Assembly (NCBI RefSeq): GCF_015832195.1
Contig: NC_052018.1
Span: forward strand, 37,453,052 to 37,517,051
Direction: 5' to 3'
Source: Motacilla alba alba
Taxonomy: Eukaryota > Chordata > Aves > Passeriformes > Motacillidae
DNA length: 64,000 bases
Shown: in pieces, positions 35,863-48,053 of the stretch
Layout: each line of letters starts with the position of its first letter
Numbering within the stretch: position 1 is the stretch's first letter
The notes under the pieces: generated by a model
Told to the model about the DNA's origin: nothing
Database searches by the model: none
Seen by the model: the letters and a program-made list of their open reading frames with translations, nothing else
Program-made: the position numbers and the translations under genes

Positions 35863-38800
35863 TAACAGCATACCTGCTATTCAAGGAAGAAGGAACTTGA
35901 AAATTAGGTACTGAAAATGTGTGCTGGACTGTATGAACATTCCACAAAAGAAATGAGAGAGAAATCATCACCAGTGGGGAGTGGGGCAGGTGGGGGACAG
36001 AAGGCCAGAAGTCCCACTCCTCAGGTCATGCCTGAATCAGTAGATCGAAAGGATCTCTTTAAGGGTCTTCACCTCCAAATCATCCCAACTTTCTCTGATG
36101 TGGCAGTGTGATATTGGTGGTAGTTTAGAGACAGTGTTTTTAAGTTTCCTCTAGCATTTTAAGAGACACTAAAGAGCCAAATCATCCCTGTCTGAAAGGG
36201 ACACCATGGAAGAACAAAAAGGCAAAACCAAAGAAAACGCAAGGAGAAAAGGCACTATTATAAGGAGTAATGGAAGGATAACAAAAGGCTGTGATGACAA
36301 AGCACAAATGGGAAGAAGAGTGATCAGGTAAGGAATTATTTACAAAAAAGTAAATGAAAAAGAAAGAGACAAAACAGAACAGAAAGGCACATTAGAATAA
36401 TAATGCAAACATGGTTTGGCTTTGGTGTTGACATTTGTAAAATTCCCTCTTTGGGGAAAGTGTGTTTTCAAATGTAATTATTTTGCAACCTCAAGAACTA
36501 TTTATATTTTTGCTGCTAGCAATAAATATTTTTGCTTCGTGACAACACTGTTAGTACTTTTGTTTATATTTATATGCAAATAGTGTTTATTTTATAATAG
36601 TGCTTAATACTAAGATTGCCATCTCCTTTCAAGCTTAATGTCTAATTTTCCTCCAGTTACACCTTTTACATTAAAAATATGTTTACAGACTTCACTCTGG
36701 ACTGTGGCATATTAATCATGCTACCATAGCAATACCTATCCATGGATTTCAAAAAATCTTGCAACACTAAAAGAGGATGCATTTCTCAATCTCTTATAAA
36801 TCATAAGCCATGGAACAAAAAAAAAAGATCCCTTTCAGGGATTTACTTGTATCAAGAAACAGATTAGTAAAAGAATAAGATAGGCTCATACTCAAGCATT
36901 ATCTTTTCTTGCTGCTGTTGATATTGTTTCATGTAAATCTTGTAGTGGAGATATTTTCTGTTTTGAAGCTATGCTGACAGAATGGGAGAAACAATCCAAA
37001 CACTTAGGCAAACCTCAATCACATTTTTCCCGGTGCGCTTCTTCTATTTCAGAGCTAGGCAAAGGAACAAAAGTATATGAAACAAATCTAAAAGACACAC
37101 ACAGGGAGGACCGACTTCTTTACCTGCAAATGGCTGTAAACAGACCTTAGCCTACACAGACTGCCACTGCTACCAAAGGACATCCTTGAAAAAATGAAAC
37201 AACTAATGCCAGAGGTGGTTGCAAACTGGGCTTCAATAGCCATTGAAGTGCTTTATACAAAGTTGAACAAAGGAGGGGAATTTTTTTCCAAAATATCTTT
37301 TTGCCTGGTACCTGGGTCACTGCAGTGGGAATGTTATACATAAATTCAAATCCATTCAGTGTGAGAAAAGACAAAGAACTGAAATCTGCCACATCTCCTC
37401 AAGAGCATCCTGCCAGGCTTTTGAGTGAAAAGAAATGACCATCTCTGATTGACTGCAAAATTAATTTCATTTGAATGAAATACTTTAGCGACTATTTCTG
37501 AGAGAGGGTCCATGGGGTACACACCTAAGGAAAGAGGCACAGCTGCATTCTGACAGAAGCATTTCCAGTACTTTTAGAAAAAGGATCTTGCCTGCAGATA
37601 CAGTACCCTGAGAAACAGGTTCAGGGCAGTGGCTGGATCAGAGGTCCTGTCCAATTGAGTACTTTCCTTTTGGAGCCTGATCTATAAGAAGCTAGAGTTT
37701 CCAGAGGTGCTGTGAGACCACCTCCAAACTCATTGTTGTTTATAAGAGCTCTCACAGGAAGATGCCTTTTTTCTTCATTTTATAGGTGCTTAGTCAGAAG
37801 TCCCCAGACAACCACGAGTATCAAAACCAGGCACACTTGGAAACACACAACACACAAATTCAGAACTACTCCAGGGACCTGAAGTACATTAAGGTGAAAA
37901 ATGAAGTTAGGAATAGATTCTAGGTATATACAGATTTAGGATGCAGCTGGTAAGGGTTTTTAAGGATGACAATCTGAAGCATAAAACTTGAAATTTCTTC
38001 TTTTTCCTATAAATCTGATTCCTGAATGGTTGTCTCCTGTGTCATGAATTGTATAGAACTGCCCAGCTTTATGGCTGAGGCTTCTGATGGCAAAGTACCA
38101 ATGGCTGTTATAGTGCACCAATTCTTTTATGCACCTAGCTCTAGATGCCTAACCTTAAGCAATAATTTTTAACAATTTTGGCGCAAGATCTGATGGATAC
38201 ATTGGCCCCTTCTGACACACAGGTGCTTTGAGTCTAAATTTCCAGAATATTACCAGCAGAGCTTTGTTTTATGTTATTTCTCCTTGCTGTTTAACTACTG
38301 ATCCTGGGTCACTCAATGTTTAAATTTATTCGTGATGAGGACTGATGAGGAAGAGGGGTGTCTTTGGGCTGGCTAGTAAGAGGTTTATCTCTTAGCAAGA
38401 CTAAAAAGAAGCTTTAAAAAAATTTCTTCTTGAAGGATCTTAGGATCAAACTGAGAGACTTATATGTGTTTTCAATTTATATATGAGAATATATAAAGCA
38501 ATAGGCTTGTGCATGCTTTACTTTGACATGTTATTGCTTTCCTGGTATTTTTCATTAAGCCTGATGCCAAAAGCTCCTGAGTTGCAGATTACTGGAGGCT
38601 GGGAGAGTTACCTCGGTGAGCATCTCACTATACTTGCCTACCTCTTACACTTTTTACAAAGCACTTAGGGAATTGGTTACTCTTGGAGACAGAATGCTAA
38701 ATCAGACTGACCTTGTCTCTGACCAGGTACAGCTGTTCTCACATTTCTTAAAAATGCTGACATTTAGCATTTGAAAGTCATTTTTATAAAGTAGTATTAC

Positions 38801-39860
38801 ACTATTTCCTTGTATAAAACGTTAGATCAATATTAAAGCTGTTCCATGCATGATGTAATGGAAACTTCTATTCTGCTGCAGAATGTTTCACAGAAGAGCC
38901 TGCAGCCTGTGACACTGGAAACCCAGGGAAAACCACCAATATTTTCACATGGACAGTTCATGAGCCCATACCATTTAAATGATTAGTGCCTTGGGAATAA
39001 GTCTTCAAGTAATTTGTGTGGGACACCCAAAAACCAGAAGCAGGGTCAGTGTGAGGAGACGGAGGAAAGGGGGCTTGGAGGACTGGAGGCCAGGAGCCTG
39101 GGTGAGCTCAGTCCTCTTGCATTTCCCACATGCTACTGAATTGGTTTTTATCCATATGAAGACCACTGGTAATTAGATAAAAATAAGCAAAAAACACCCC
39201 TAATATTTTAAGGTTCTCACTGATTTGTAAAGAAACAGTTAAAAAAAAATCAGAATAATGTAAGTGGCATGGACTTAAAGATCAGAAATACTCATGACAA
39301 CATTTTGTGAACTATGTATTTGTGAAGTAGCTTTGCTTCTTTCAATACGGAGTGCCATATATTAAGAGAATATCTATTTTAGGAATTGACAGAAATACCT
39401 TTTTTTGACTTTGCTTATTCAAACAAAATTTCAATCTTTCATGCACCATGAAAAAGGTCACCTAATTATAGCAGTTTTTCATTAACTCACCTGGTTCCTG
39501 CCTGTACATGCACAAGCCATTCATCAGGTGGTATAGCCTATTTAATACACCTCAGCTGTTAACATCTGTATGCACAGGTTCAGTAATAATGTTCTGCATC
39601 TACCATTATATTTGTTGAAAATTTATTTTATTAGGAGATTCAAACCAACGGAGAGAACAAAACCACCCACAGGCTGTTCCTTAGGTCTTCCAGACATTTA
39701 TGCAGGTGTGGAACTTTATGTATTTGAAATAGCTGCTGACATTTTTTCCACCTGTTCTTTTAATGAGAAAAAAATAAAACTAGTACAGAAAGTCTGCAAT
39801 ATTTTCAAAACATAAATAAATATAATACCTGAAAAAGAATATTGTTATATTTACTTGTCT
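35863..39860. other. AT-rich non-coding DNA, no gene seen
   Basis: A-rich sequence at 36190-36390. An open frame of about 70 codons without an early ATG runs from about 37142 to 37350 and gives a plausible-looking but unrecognised peptide. No gene, RNA or transposon is supported. Confidence 0.6.
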
Positions 39861-40611
39861 TGTGTTTACTTGACAAGGTTTTGGGTGTGAGGGGGCTACA
39901 GGGGTAGCTTCTGTGAGAAACTGCCAGAACTCCCTCTATGTCCAACAGAGCCAATGCCAGCTGGCTCCAAGATGAACCTGCTGGTGGCCAAGGCCAAGTT
40001 GATCAGTGATGGTAGTAGCGTCTCTGGAATAATAGAGTTAAGAAGGGGAAGGGCAGAAAACCTGTAACAAACTGTAACACGAGAGAGAAGTGAGAACAGT
40101 GTGAGAAACAGTTCTGCAGACACCAAGGTCAGTGAAGAAGTAAAGGAGGAAGTACTCCAGGTGCCAGAGCTGAGATTCCACTGCAACCCCTGATGAGGAC
40201 CATGGAGATCCTCAGTGAGGCAGATATTGATCAGACTGAGAATGCCACATGAAATAGGTGGACGGCCAAATGAGGCTGTGACCCTGTGGGAAGCCTGTCC
40301 TGGATTCTGGCAGAATCTATGACCCATTGGAAAGAGAAGTCCACACTAGAGCAGTTTTGCTGGCAGGACTTGTGACCCCACAGGGGACACACACTGGAGC
40401 AGCCTGTTCCTGAAAGACTGCCATGTGACCCCATGGGAGTGACCCATACTGGAGCAGTTAATGAAGAACTGCAGCCCCTGGGAAAGACTCACGTTGGTCA
40501 AGTTTATGGAGGACTGTCTCCTGTGGGCGGGTCCCCACATTGGAGAATGGGAAGAATGAGAGGAGTCCTTGCCCTGAGGAGGGAGTGGCAGAGACAACTT
40601 GTGATGAACCC
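39861..40611 (+). mobile_element. Endogenous retrovirus LTR, copy 2 (3'-truncated)
   Basis: This is the same LTR family as 23272-24352, here in sense on the plus strand. It shows the same order of blocks: an ACAAGGTTTTGG start, a GGGGGCTACAGGGG block, a GCCAATGCCAGC block, a TTGATCAGTGATGG block, a degenerate TATA-like stretch near 40024-40038, CAGACACCAAGGTCAGTGAA near 40117, and then repeats with ACTGGAGCAG-like cores at intervals of about 50 bp. Similarity stops near 40611 at GTGATGAACC. The last 330 bp or so present in copy 1, including AATAAA, are missing. It is inverted relative to copy 1, so the two do not flank one provirus. No internal viral genes are seen. An open frame of 143 codons on the opposite strand (39896-40327) is an antisense shadow. 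Confidence 0.88.
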
Positions 40612-42856
40612 ATGATACAAACTTATTATCTGCCTTCAGGATAGAGAAATCCCATCTCTTGTGGGTGGCTTCTCTTTCTTACTGCTTTCTTCAAATTCTG
40701 TGAGCTAGCATAGAAGAAAAGATTGGTTTTCCAATTCCTGGGCAAGTTGTCCCTCACAAAACCTACCAGCTCTCTAAACAAAGCTTTCATTTGATGGGTA
40801 CAATTCTCCCTCATACTGCTTGCTTTCTCTCCCATACAAAACTCATCTTTCTAGTCCCCTTTACCCTGCAGAGGTGCAACTTAAATTGGAAATTTTATTT
40901 TCGCCTAGCTTACAACAGGCCCTGATCCTGCTTCTCTTTGGCAGGACATAAATGTGATGGGATACAATAGCAGAGTAGAGAGAAAATGAAGCCTTTAATT
41001 GTCTCAAAATCCTTAGACTAGCAGCTCAAGCTTTTTTTGTTTAAGCATGGAGGGGATGAAAGGCAAGCTACTTAAGGCAGCAGGTTTCATAGAAGAAAGA
41101 AGCTCCCCATTACTTAGCAAAAACAGGCACAGCATGCAAGTAGTCAAGCAGCAGCAAACATAATAAATAGTATGAACATAACCAAATGCCACTAACAAAA
41201 AACACAGAAAGCATAACTCAAATCTTACAAAGACAAGGAGAGAAAATAGCAAACCTCCAGGAGTGCTTTGTGAGACTGTTAGCAGCATATAGTGTCACTG
41301 CTGTTGCTTCATACATGCCTTCATGCCAGCAATTGGGTTGCCAGGTCCGAGGTCCCTCTTCTGCATGGTCAGAGCATCTCTCCTATGCTGGGTTCCTGCA
41401 GGCAAAAAGCTGTTTGTGTCCAAGCATCTATAGCACAGCCTTGTATCCAAGCCCAAACATCTCCTAGAGCTGCCTGCCTTTTTAGATGCCTTCTGCTGGA
41501 TTTGTACATAAACCTTCATCCAGCTGAAAGCTGAGGAAATTTATTTCTGGTTGCAAGAGAGCCAGAGTGGGGCCCAAACACACTTACACAGATAAGTGAT
41601 GTGACCAATGCAGGGAGATAGCAGTGAAGCTATCCACATGCTCAGCTAAACTGTTAGACCTCTGCAATGTCAGAAATGATCTTTAATTTTGTCAGGATGT
41701 CGGTATGAAGGTTCTTTTTAAAAATTACACTGCATAACTTTAGTTTTTAGAATGGAGTCCAATTTAATGGTCTGTAGAAAGCAGATCCCCAGTGTTCAGA
41801 TTTTGATTTCATATTCCTGTTTACTGTTAGCTAGAAAGACATAAAATCTGTGATGACACTCCTTGATTTGCTGTCAGTCGTTTGAAGAAATACAATGGGA
41901 GTTAAAGAATATCTATATTATTTTCACTGCAAAAAAGACTTGCTCTGGGGTCTGCAGGGCATCCTTCAGGTGTTAGGTGTGTGTGTGTGAAGCCTTGGTT
42001 CTTCTTTCTATCTATTTCAGTCTAATAAAAGATGTTAGATCTCCCTGAATCTTTGACTCTCTCCTATCCTTAGATCATAATTACAAAAAATTGCTTTCTA
42101 CAGAGGCGAAAACGAAGGACTTTAAAATTCCTTAAAAAGAAAAATGAATTCAGGAAGGGCTATTTTTAACATGCTAGGCACAGATTTTTTCCACTAGAGA
42201 TAATTAATCTGAAACTTTGCCCACAAAATAAGTGTCCAGAATTAACCCCCTCCCACCAAAAATAAGAAGCTTGTAACAGATGGGAAAAGTCATGAGACTA
42301 AATGATTAGTACTTCAGATTAAATGTCTTTTTCGTAAAACAGCAAGCAGCATATCTACTTCATGACAGTCGTTACTATATCAAAGTACTAAAGCAGAATA
42401 CAATTATATTGAAAAAAAGAAATACACTTTTTCTCCTTATGAAAAGAAAGTTGTCAAAAGAAGGAAAAAAAAGAATCTCCCATGAAGACAGATCCTGATG
42501 AGATGTATGATCTTTTTTGTTCTGGAGAGGGGAGGGGAGAAAGAGAATAGAAGAGAGGAAACAGAAAAAGCAGCCCCAGGATAACAAGCTTTGTGTGAAG
42601 CAGAAAATCATACCCTTTGAGGGTCATTTTCTTTGAGCTGCTGCCTCAGGGAGAAAGGAGACAGAGATTGAACATTGGAGGGAAAGTCCACATTTGCTTA
42701 TGAAGCATCACTCTGCCCTGAAATGCTTTGGAAGTAGAGTGCCATTTTTGGTCCTCTGGGGGATGTGCAGATCCCAGCAAACAGTTTGGATCAAATTGTG
42801 CCCTTTACCTCCAGCCCACTGTCCCAATATGTTGAGGGACTGGCTCATCAGCTGGG
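40612..42856. other. Non-coding DNA, no gene seen
   Basis: Mixed composition. Slightly GC-richer at 41290-41540, where three overlapping frames of 74-93 codons are open on both strands, but no family is recognised. Purine-rich tract at 42520-42575. No gene supported. Confidence 0.55.
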
Positions 42857-43168
42857 ATGCAGGAAAAGCCCGGGGTGCTGAGCATCACCGGGATGCTGAG
42901 CGCAGGAGCTGTGCCATGGGGTCTGCCCGGGAGGAGCACAGCTTCTAAACAGGGATCTGTCCTTCCAGCTGTCCTTCCTGGGGGTGATTGCCAGCCCTCA
43001 GCCGTGTGTGGGAGCGCAGTCTGCCCACCCAGGAGCGGCTTTTACAAGGGAAGGGAGGCTGTTCCCACTAGGTGGAGCCTGAACCCTTCAGTCCTGCACT
43101 CGCGCTCCTTTCCCCGCTCCTGCACAGAGGGGTTTTCGACTGTCTCAGTCCAAGCAGGACGCAGCTAG
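42857..43168 (+). other. Small CpG-containing GC-rich patch
   Basis: About a dozen CpG dinucleotides fall in roughly 310 bases that are clearly GC-richer than the rest of the window. It contains an imperfect 18-bp repeat (GGTGCTGAGCATCAC / GGATGCTGAGCGCAG) near 42875. One frame is open for 103 codons but encodes no recognisable domain. Candidates are a weak CpG-island promoter, an unrecognised retroelement piece, or chance. I favour a regulatory or repeat-derived island over a coding exon. Confidence 0.4.
43065..43076 (+). promoter_or_regulatory. CTCF-like core motif
   Basis: CCACTAGGTGGA matches the CTCF core (CCACTAGGTGGC) except for the last base. It lies inside the GC-rich patch. A single near-match has limited value. 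Confidence 0.25.
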
Positions 43169-43242
43169 ATAGAAACCTGAAGGCATTTGTAGGGGGTAGG
43201 AAGGTCATGAGGTGTTTTTCTGGGGATTTTAAGGCATTTATT

Positions 43243-43244
<2 letters not shown>

Positions 43245-43273
<29 letters not shown>
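43245..43273 (+). repeat. Poly-T tract, 29 nt
   Basis: An uninterrupted run of 29 T, the longest homopolymer in the window, lying just beyond the GC-rich patch. It may be a poly(A) tail of a minus-strand retrocopy, but no matching gene or AATAAA is seen to its right. Confidence 0.95.
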
Positions 43274-43277
<4 letters not shown>

Positions 43278-45829
43278 ATACAGTAATGCCTGTTGGACAT
43301 TAAGCTAGACAATGAAACCATCACATCCATCCATATGCTCCCTGATACAGCTGGTACTAGTATAGATGTGCTTTAAATCAGGTTACATTTAAATTAGTGC
43401 TAGTTCCTTTTAAAAAAAAAGGAAAAATTTAAAGAAGCAATGGCATTGCTTGAACTATTGCGCTGCTGGGCATGAGGGACGCTTCTTCAAAGTGTGCATA
43501 TAGGAACTGAAAAAAAAAAAAAAGTTGCAAAACTTCCCCTGGATCAAACTGCCCCAATGTTGTGTAAATGGAATTGTATATATCCTTGATGTGGGATTGG
43601 GGAAAAAAATAGGAAAATGTAGATGGAAGGCAACTGCATGGACCTACAGGTTTAAATAATCATGGTTTGAATAATCAGGCTGCAGGTCATACTTATGCCA
43701 AAGTTGGTGGGTCAGACCAAGCACTTTGGCTGACTCTGAATGGATTAGCTGGCAGTTGCTGAAAACCCTGCCCAACAGTTTCATTTCCATGGCCTCTTTG
43801 GAAGAGGCACTCTCTTTGCTTTGCACAGGAGTTCTTCTCCCCATTGTGTTCTGAGTCAGGAGTGGCAGGACCGGCTGGACAATGGTGATTGTGTAGCATA
43901 GTAGCCTTTTAGGTTTCAACCTTTTCTTCTTCATAGGGTCAAAGATAAACCTCTTAGATGCTTTGAAAAGCATGACCCCTGTCTCTGGAAATAACTGAGG
44001 TGTCCAGCACTCATCAAAGAAACCTTTCCTTCAAAAACATTGTCAAAACTGAGATTTTTAAAAAAGCTTTTGGCTCTGATGAAAGCCAAATGATGAAATC
44101 GGTATGTATTTGATGGGAAGTGTTCCAGCCAGCTCTAATAAGGAGCACTACTCAGTATTTTAATGACAACCTTCAATAGCAAAACTCTATTTTGGCTCCT
44201 TTATGTTCCAACCGCTGTACTACTGGGGCAATCTCCCAGTCTTTAATGTATTTTTTCCTCACAGTATACCTGGAAAATGCTATTGTCCTGACTTTACAGA
44301 TGAGAAATGGTAGCACAGGAAGGTGAGGCAACTTACTGAAGAGCGTACAGTCAAGTTTGCAATGGAGAAAAAAAATCATTCCCCTTGTCCTAAATCATAA
44401 GCTAGCACTGCAAGTTAGTGGGATTTTTCTCTTATACGATCCCGATCAACTCTATCTAGAAATTGAGAGTATGGATAACCTGACAGATCATTTGCCCCCT
44501 ACATAAGGAATGTAAGACAGAGATCCTTTGCAGATGAGGTCTATGGCGTCCTCTGTCAATTGTTGGGGTGTCCTAAGAGACTTGCTATATATTTACAGAA
44601 AACAGAAAAAAAACCCACCCTTTTTATGCGTGTGTTTCTGTCTTCCTCCTCCTGATTTCCACACTGTATTTTTGGGGCTTACATACTGCAGATGCTATCT
44701 ATAAACTCCCCCTTCAATTTCATGTGAAGTTTTTATCAGGTGGGAAAATCTCTCCAAAAAGGATAAAAATATCATAGACAGCTAGACAATATTTGATTCA
44801 CTAGAGAAAAATAACAGTTTCTTACAGGGAGTAGAGGAAGCAGAAGAAACTATATTTAACTAGAAAACAAAAGCATAATTGCTAGTGTTATTTGAAATCC
44901 ATGAATGCCTTATTTGGTGCTCTCACCTGAAATGGAAGACCATCAGCTTTTTCTAAGTGAGCATGCTGATATTTTCCAGTAGTTCTCAGTTTTAAAACAG
45001 CGACAGGATTTCAAAGGGAGAAAGCTAAATACAATTTTCTGTTGAGAAATACAGTCCATAATTCAGAAGACATTGAGGATGCAGGAGAAGAGTGACAACA
45101 GGCCAAGTGTAAATTGTCAGATACAATTTTGTTCTTCAAATAAAACACAAAAAATGATGGTGTGGTGTTATGCATGTTCCCATGTTCTTTTTTTATATGA
45201 ACTCGTCTTCAATATTGCAAGCTGAACTAATGACATTTTCCAGTTTCTTATTTATTCTTCTGTCAGCAAGTGACACAGGATGATCAGTGTACAGTTTTGT
45301 GGTTTCATTTTGCTTTCACTTCCTTTGTCCTATGTTTTGCTTGAGCATATGTGGCTGGATATGATCGCTTGTGTAAAGAATTCTGTGAGGGGTAGTGCCT
45401 TGGTTTTGTGTCAGAGGACAATAATTCTTCTAATCTAGGTGCAGAACTGGCACCTGCCTGCACTACATCCTTTAATTTATCAATAGCCTCAACCCTACAG
45501 TACAAAACTGCCTTTATACAAAAACCTAGGCATGGAGAAGACAGAAGGCTCTGGGGTAGTTAGTGTCTGTTTTCTGCCTTAAACAAGGAGAATGCAGGGT
45601 GATAGACCTGTGAGGAGTTTTGAAGGACGTAGAATATTGCTTTTGGCACTCACTGAAATCCTCAGATGTCTCTGACCTGTTCAGGTGTCCACAAAGTCAT
45701 GGGTCACCATGGTCAGACGATCTACCAGGCAATTTCTTAGGGACAGTAGTACGTAAGGGTCTCAGAATGGTACCAGCTGTGAGCTGGTTTGTGGTCTGTC
45801 GAGATCAGTGATGCAGCTTTCACCTGTGT
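43274..45829. other. Non-coding DNA, no gene seen
   Basis: A-run of 14 at about 43510-43523. Open frames of 109 codons or less, none recognisable. No repeat recognised. Confidence 0.6.
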
Positions 45830-45885
45830 TAGAGACCCCCTGCAGTCCCTTCCAGCCTGAATTTTTCCATGACCCTGTGATGATC
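45830..45885 (+). mobile_element. CR1 LINE 3'-end fragment
   Basis: The blocks AGAGACCCCCTGCAGTCC, CTTCCAGCCTGAATT and CCATGACCCTGTGATGAT follow an avian CR1 3' end in which the tail octamers are CTGTGAT-like. It reads in sense. The preceding 200 bases may belong to the same copy but are too diverged to claim. Confidence 0.8.
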
Positions 45886-46245
45886 CAGTGATCCTAAAAT
45901 CATAAAGGAAGGAAGTTCCTCGTGGACTTCCATTCTATCCTGTCTTCTCCATGGCCCAAACAGCTGCTGGCTTTGTGCAGTCATGAGTGCTGGAAGATCA
46001 TGTTGCCGATTTAAAGGAGATATTCCTTGAAGTCATCTGTATATTGCTGGAATCTTAGTTAACCTCTTGCTGTCTTTTCACATAAGTTCAGATGAAGTTT
46101 GAATGGTTTCAAGAAGAGGGTTTGGAGACAAGGAGCTACAACTTCTGCAGAGATCTTGAGGTTTAGAATAGCGGTTTTCTTCAGCTGTCTAGAGAGTATA
46201 TTTTTTACATGTTAGTACTATGGTGGTGCTAAGACACATTGCTTA

Positions 46246-46333
46246 GAGGTGGACTGGTGAAAGTGCCAGGTTAATGGTGGACTCAATGACTTTAAAGATC
46301 TGTCCTAGCCTTAATTATTCTACGATTCCATGG
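46246..46333 (+). mobile_element. CR1 LINE 3'-end fragment
   Basis: In order: GAGGTGGACTGGTGAAAG, GCCAGGTTAATGGTGGACTC, AATGACTTTAAAGATC, then CCTTAATTATTCTACGATTC. All follow the CR1 3' untranslated end and its octamer tail. Sense orientation. It lies about 360 bp after another CR1 tail on the same strand but uses a different subfamily sequence, so the two are probably separate insertions. Confidence 0.88.
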
Positions 46334-46713
46334 GTTTGCACGAGTAGATGGTAGTTTAGACATATGAAAGCATATGATAAACAAGAGTTAAACACAAATG
46401 TAATTCCTATATCTAGTTTTATTACGGAAAATCTTTGCATCTTCCATTTTCTTAGACCTTGGTAGCATTTTATTTTAATTTCAGTATCTGACAGTAGTGA
46501 GGAAACCAAAACTAATTCATGGCCTAAGAACATCTTTCATCACTTCTTGCTTCTTGTCACAAAACAATTCCCTGCCATGGGAAGACTGTGCCAGAAATTT
46601 CCCTGCAGACCTAAGTTTCCACCACCTTGGAACTTCAAAATGTTGAATTTGCAGTCTGGAGAGAGAATTTTCTTTACAGAGAATATGAAAGTCATCTTGA
46701 AGTAGTTTCACAG

Positions 46714-46772
46714 TGTTTCTTGGGGTTTTTTTTTGGTTTTTTTGGTTTGTTTGTTTGTTTGTTTGTTTTTTT
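46714..46772 (+). repeat. T/G low complexity with (GTTT)n
   Basis: A T-rich stretch containing about six GTTT units at 46745-46767, preceded by T-runs broken by GG. Confidence 0.9.
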
Positions 46773-47488
46773 CCCTGTATGTATATAATATACACCTTTC
46801 TCTTCACTCCTTCTTCCTGCTGTAATTGCCTCTGAAATGGTTTTGATGCACTTCCTTGGTGTGTGCATGTGGCAACTCCAGTGTGTAAGGCTCAGCTGGG
46901 TGTAACTCTCGCCAGATAATGTTTGTAAATATTCTTGTCAAAAAGCTTATTTCCCTCCGGCATCTTATTTGTGTGCCTGAACAACTTTGGAGTGTGAGAT
47001 TTTATTTATGAGTATATATGAAAACAGGAGTATCAGGAAAATTGAGTAACTTGTTACAGAAATATTTGTACAAAAATGTCCTCTCAGGATAGTCTTTTAA
47101 AAGATTTTTCTATTTTGGCACTGAAATGTTCACTGAACATAGTTTGTAAAAAAAAGAAGAATCCCATTTTCCTACTTTAATATTATTTGCAAAATCTCAG
47201 TGTGCCGGTCGCCCAGTTCTGGAACAGAAATTGTACTGTGTGATTCACAGGGGCAGTCATAAATAATGAGTTCTTGTTCACCAGTTTGTGAATAAACCCC
47301 TGGCTAAAATGTAGTCATTAAACACTACAAAATTATCACAGCATATCTACAGATAATTTACTGCTAAAGTTTTTAGATAATTAATTGGAAAATAAATTTG
47401 ATTAGCTTTGATCTGGGTGTTAACTACCTATCATCAAAATATCAGTATTTTATTTTGTTGTGGATTATTTTTGAATATTGTGAATATC

Positions 47489-47557
47489 ATTATCTATAAT
47501 CCATTGCTTAGCCAGATCAATTATCTGCCATCACTAACCCATTGCCTACCCAGATGA
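47489..47557 (+). repeat. Degenerate tandem duplicate (31 and 38 bp)
   Basis: Two consecutive segments begin ATTATCT, contain CCATTGC(T/C)TA and end CCAGAT(C/G)A, at 47489-47519 and 47520-47557. The second has about 7 extra bases. Confidence 0.65.
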
Positions 47558-48019
47558 CTTCCATTCTCTTAAGCATAGTTTATTTAGCTGTGAGTTTCTC
47601 TTGAAAAATTCTGATAAATAAATTGTAAAGTCAGGCTATAATACTTTAATGTAAGTTGTGATAGATTTTCTACCTGGAGAATGTCTTTTTACTGAATTCT
47701 TAGAAAGTATTTCTTATTAGAAATTCTTGGGGCTGTATATAAGTAGAAGTATGGTAACTCTTTTCAAATAGCAGTCAAAATTCCAGAGGGGAATTTAAGC
47801 TTAGAAACAGTCAGAACCAAATTTTTTCTTGAAATTATTTTTTATTGAATGGTAAGTGTTCTATAATGACAAATGTCTGCATCTGATGAAAGCAAAATGT
47901 GTTAATGAAATACAAGATATCCCAAATCACAATATCAAATACATAAATTAAAATTATTTTTTGTTGAAAAGATTATTTCCAGATTCCTTAACAAAATAAT
48001 GCAAAAAGTAGAGAAATAA

Positions 48020-48053
48020 CCCCAAACCCAACCCAACCAAACCAAACCAACAA
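48020..48053 (+). repeat. CCAAA/CCCAA low-complexity tract
   Basis: About 34 bases made only of A and C in CCCAA and CCAAA units. Confidence 0.9.

Noticed and set aside
37142..37350. Plausible-looking ~70-codon open frame
   Set aside because: Short, without an early ATG, and unrecognised. A frame of this length is common by chance.
39896..40597. 143-, 67- and 83-codon minus-strand frames
   Set aside because: Antisense shadows of LTR copy 2.
23272..40611. A full provirus bounded by the two LTR copies
   Set aside because: The copies are in opposite orientation, about 15.5 kb apart, and no gag, pol or env remnant, primer-binding site or polypurine tract is seen between them.
42857..43168. 103-codon frame in the GC-rich patch as an exon
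   Set aside because: GC-richness lowers the stop frequency, the translation matches nothing I know, and splice context is not convincing.
43245..43273. Poly-T as the tail of a processed pseudogene
   Set aside because: No recognisable reverse-complemented gene, AATAAA or target duplication lies beside it.
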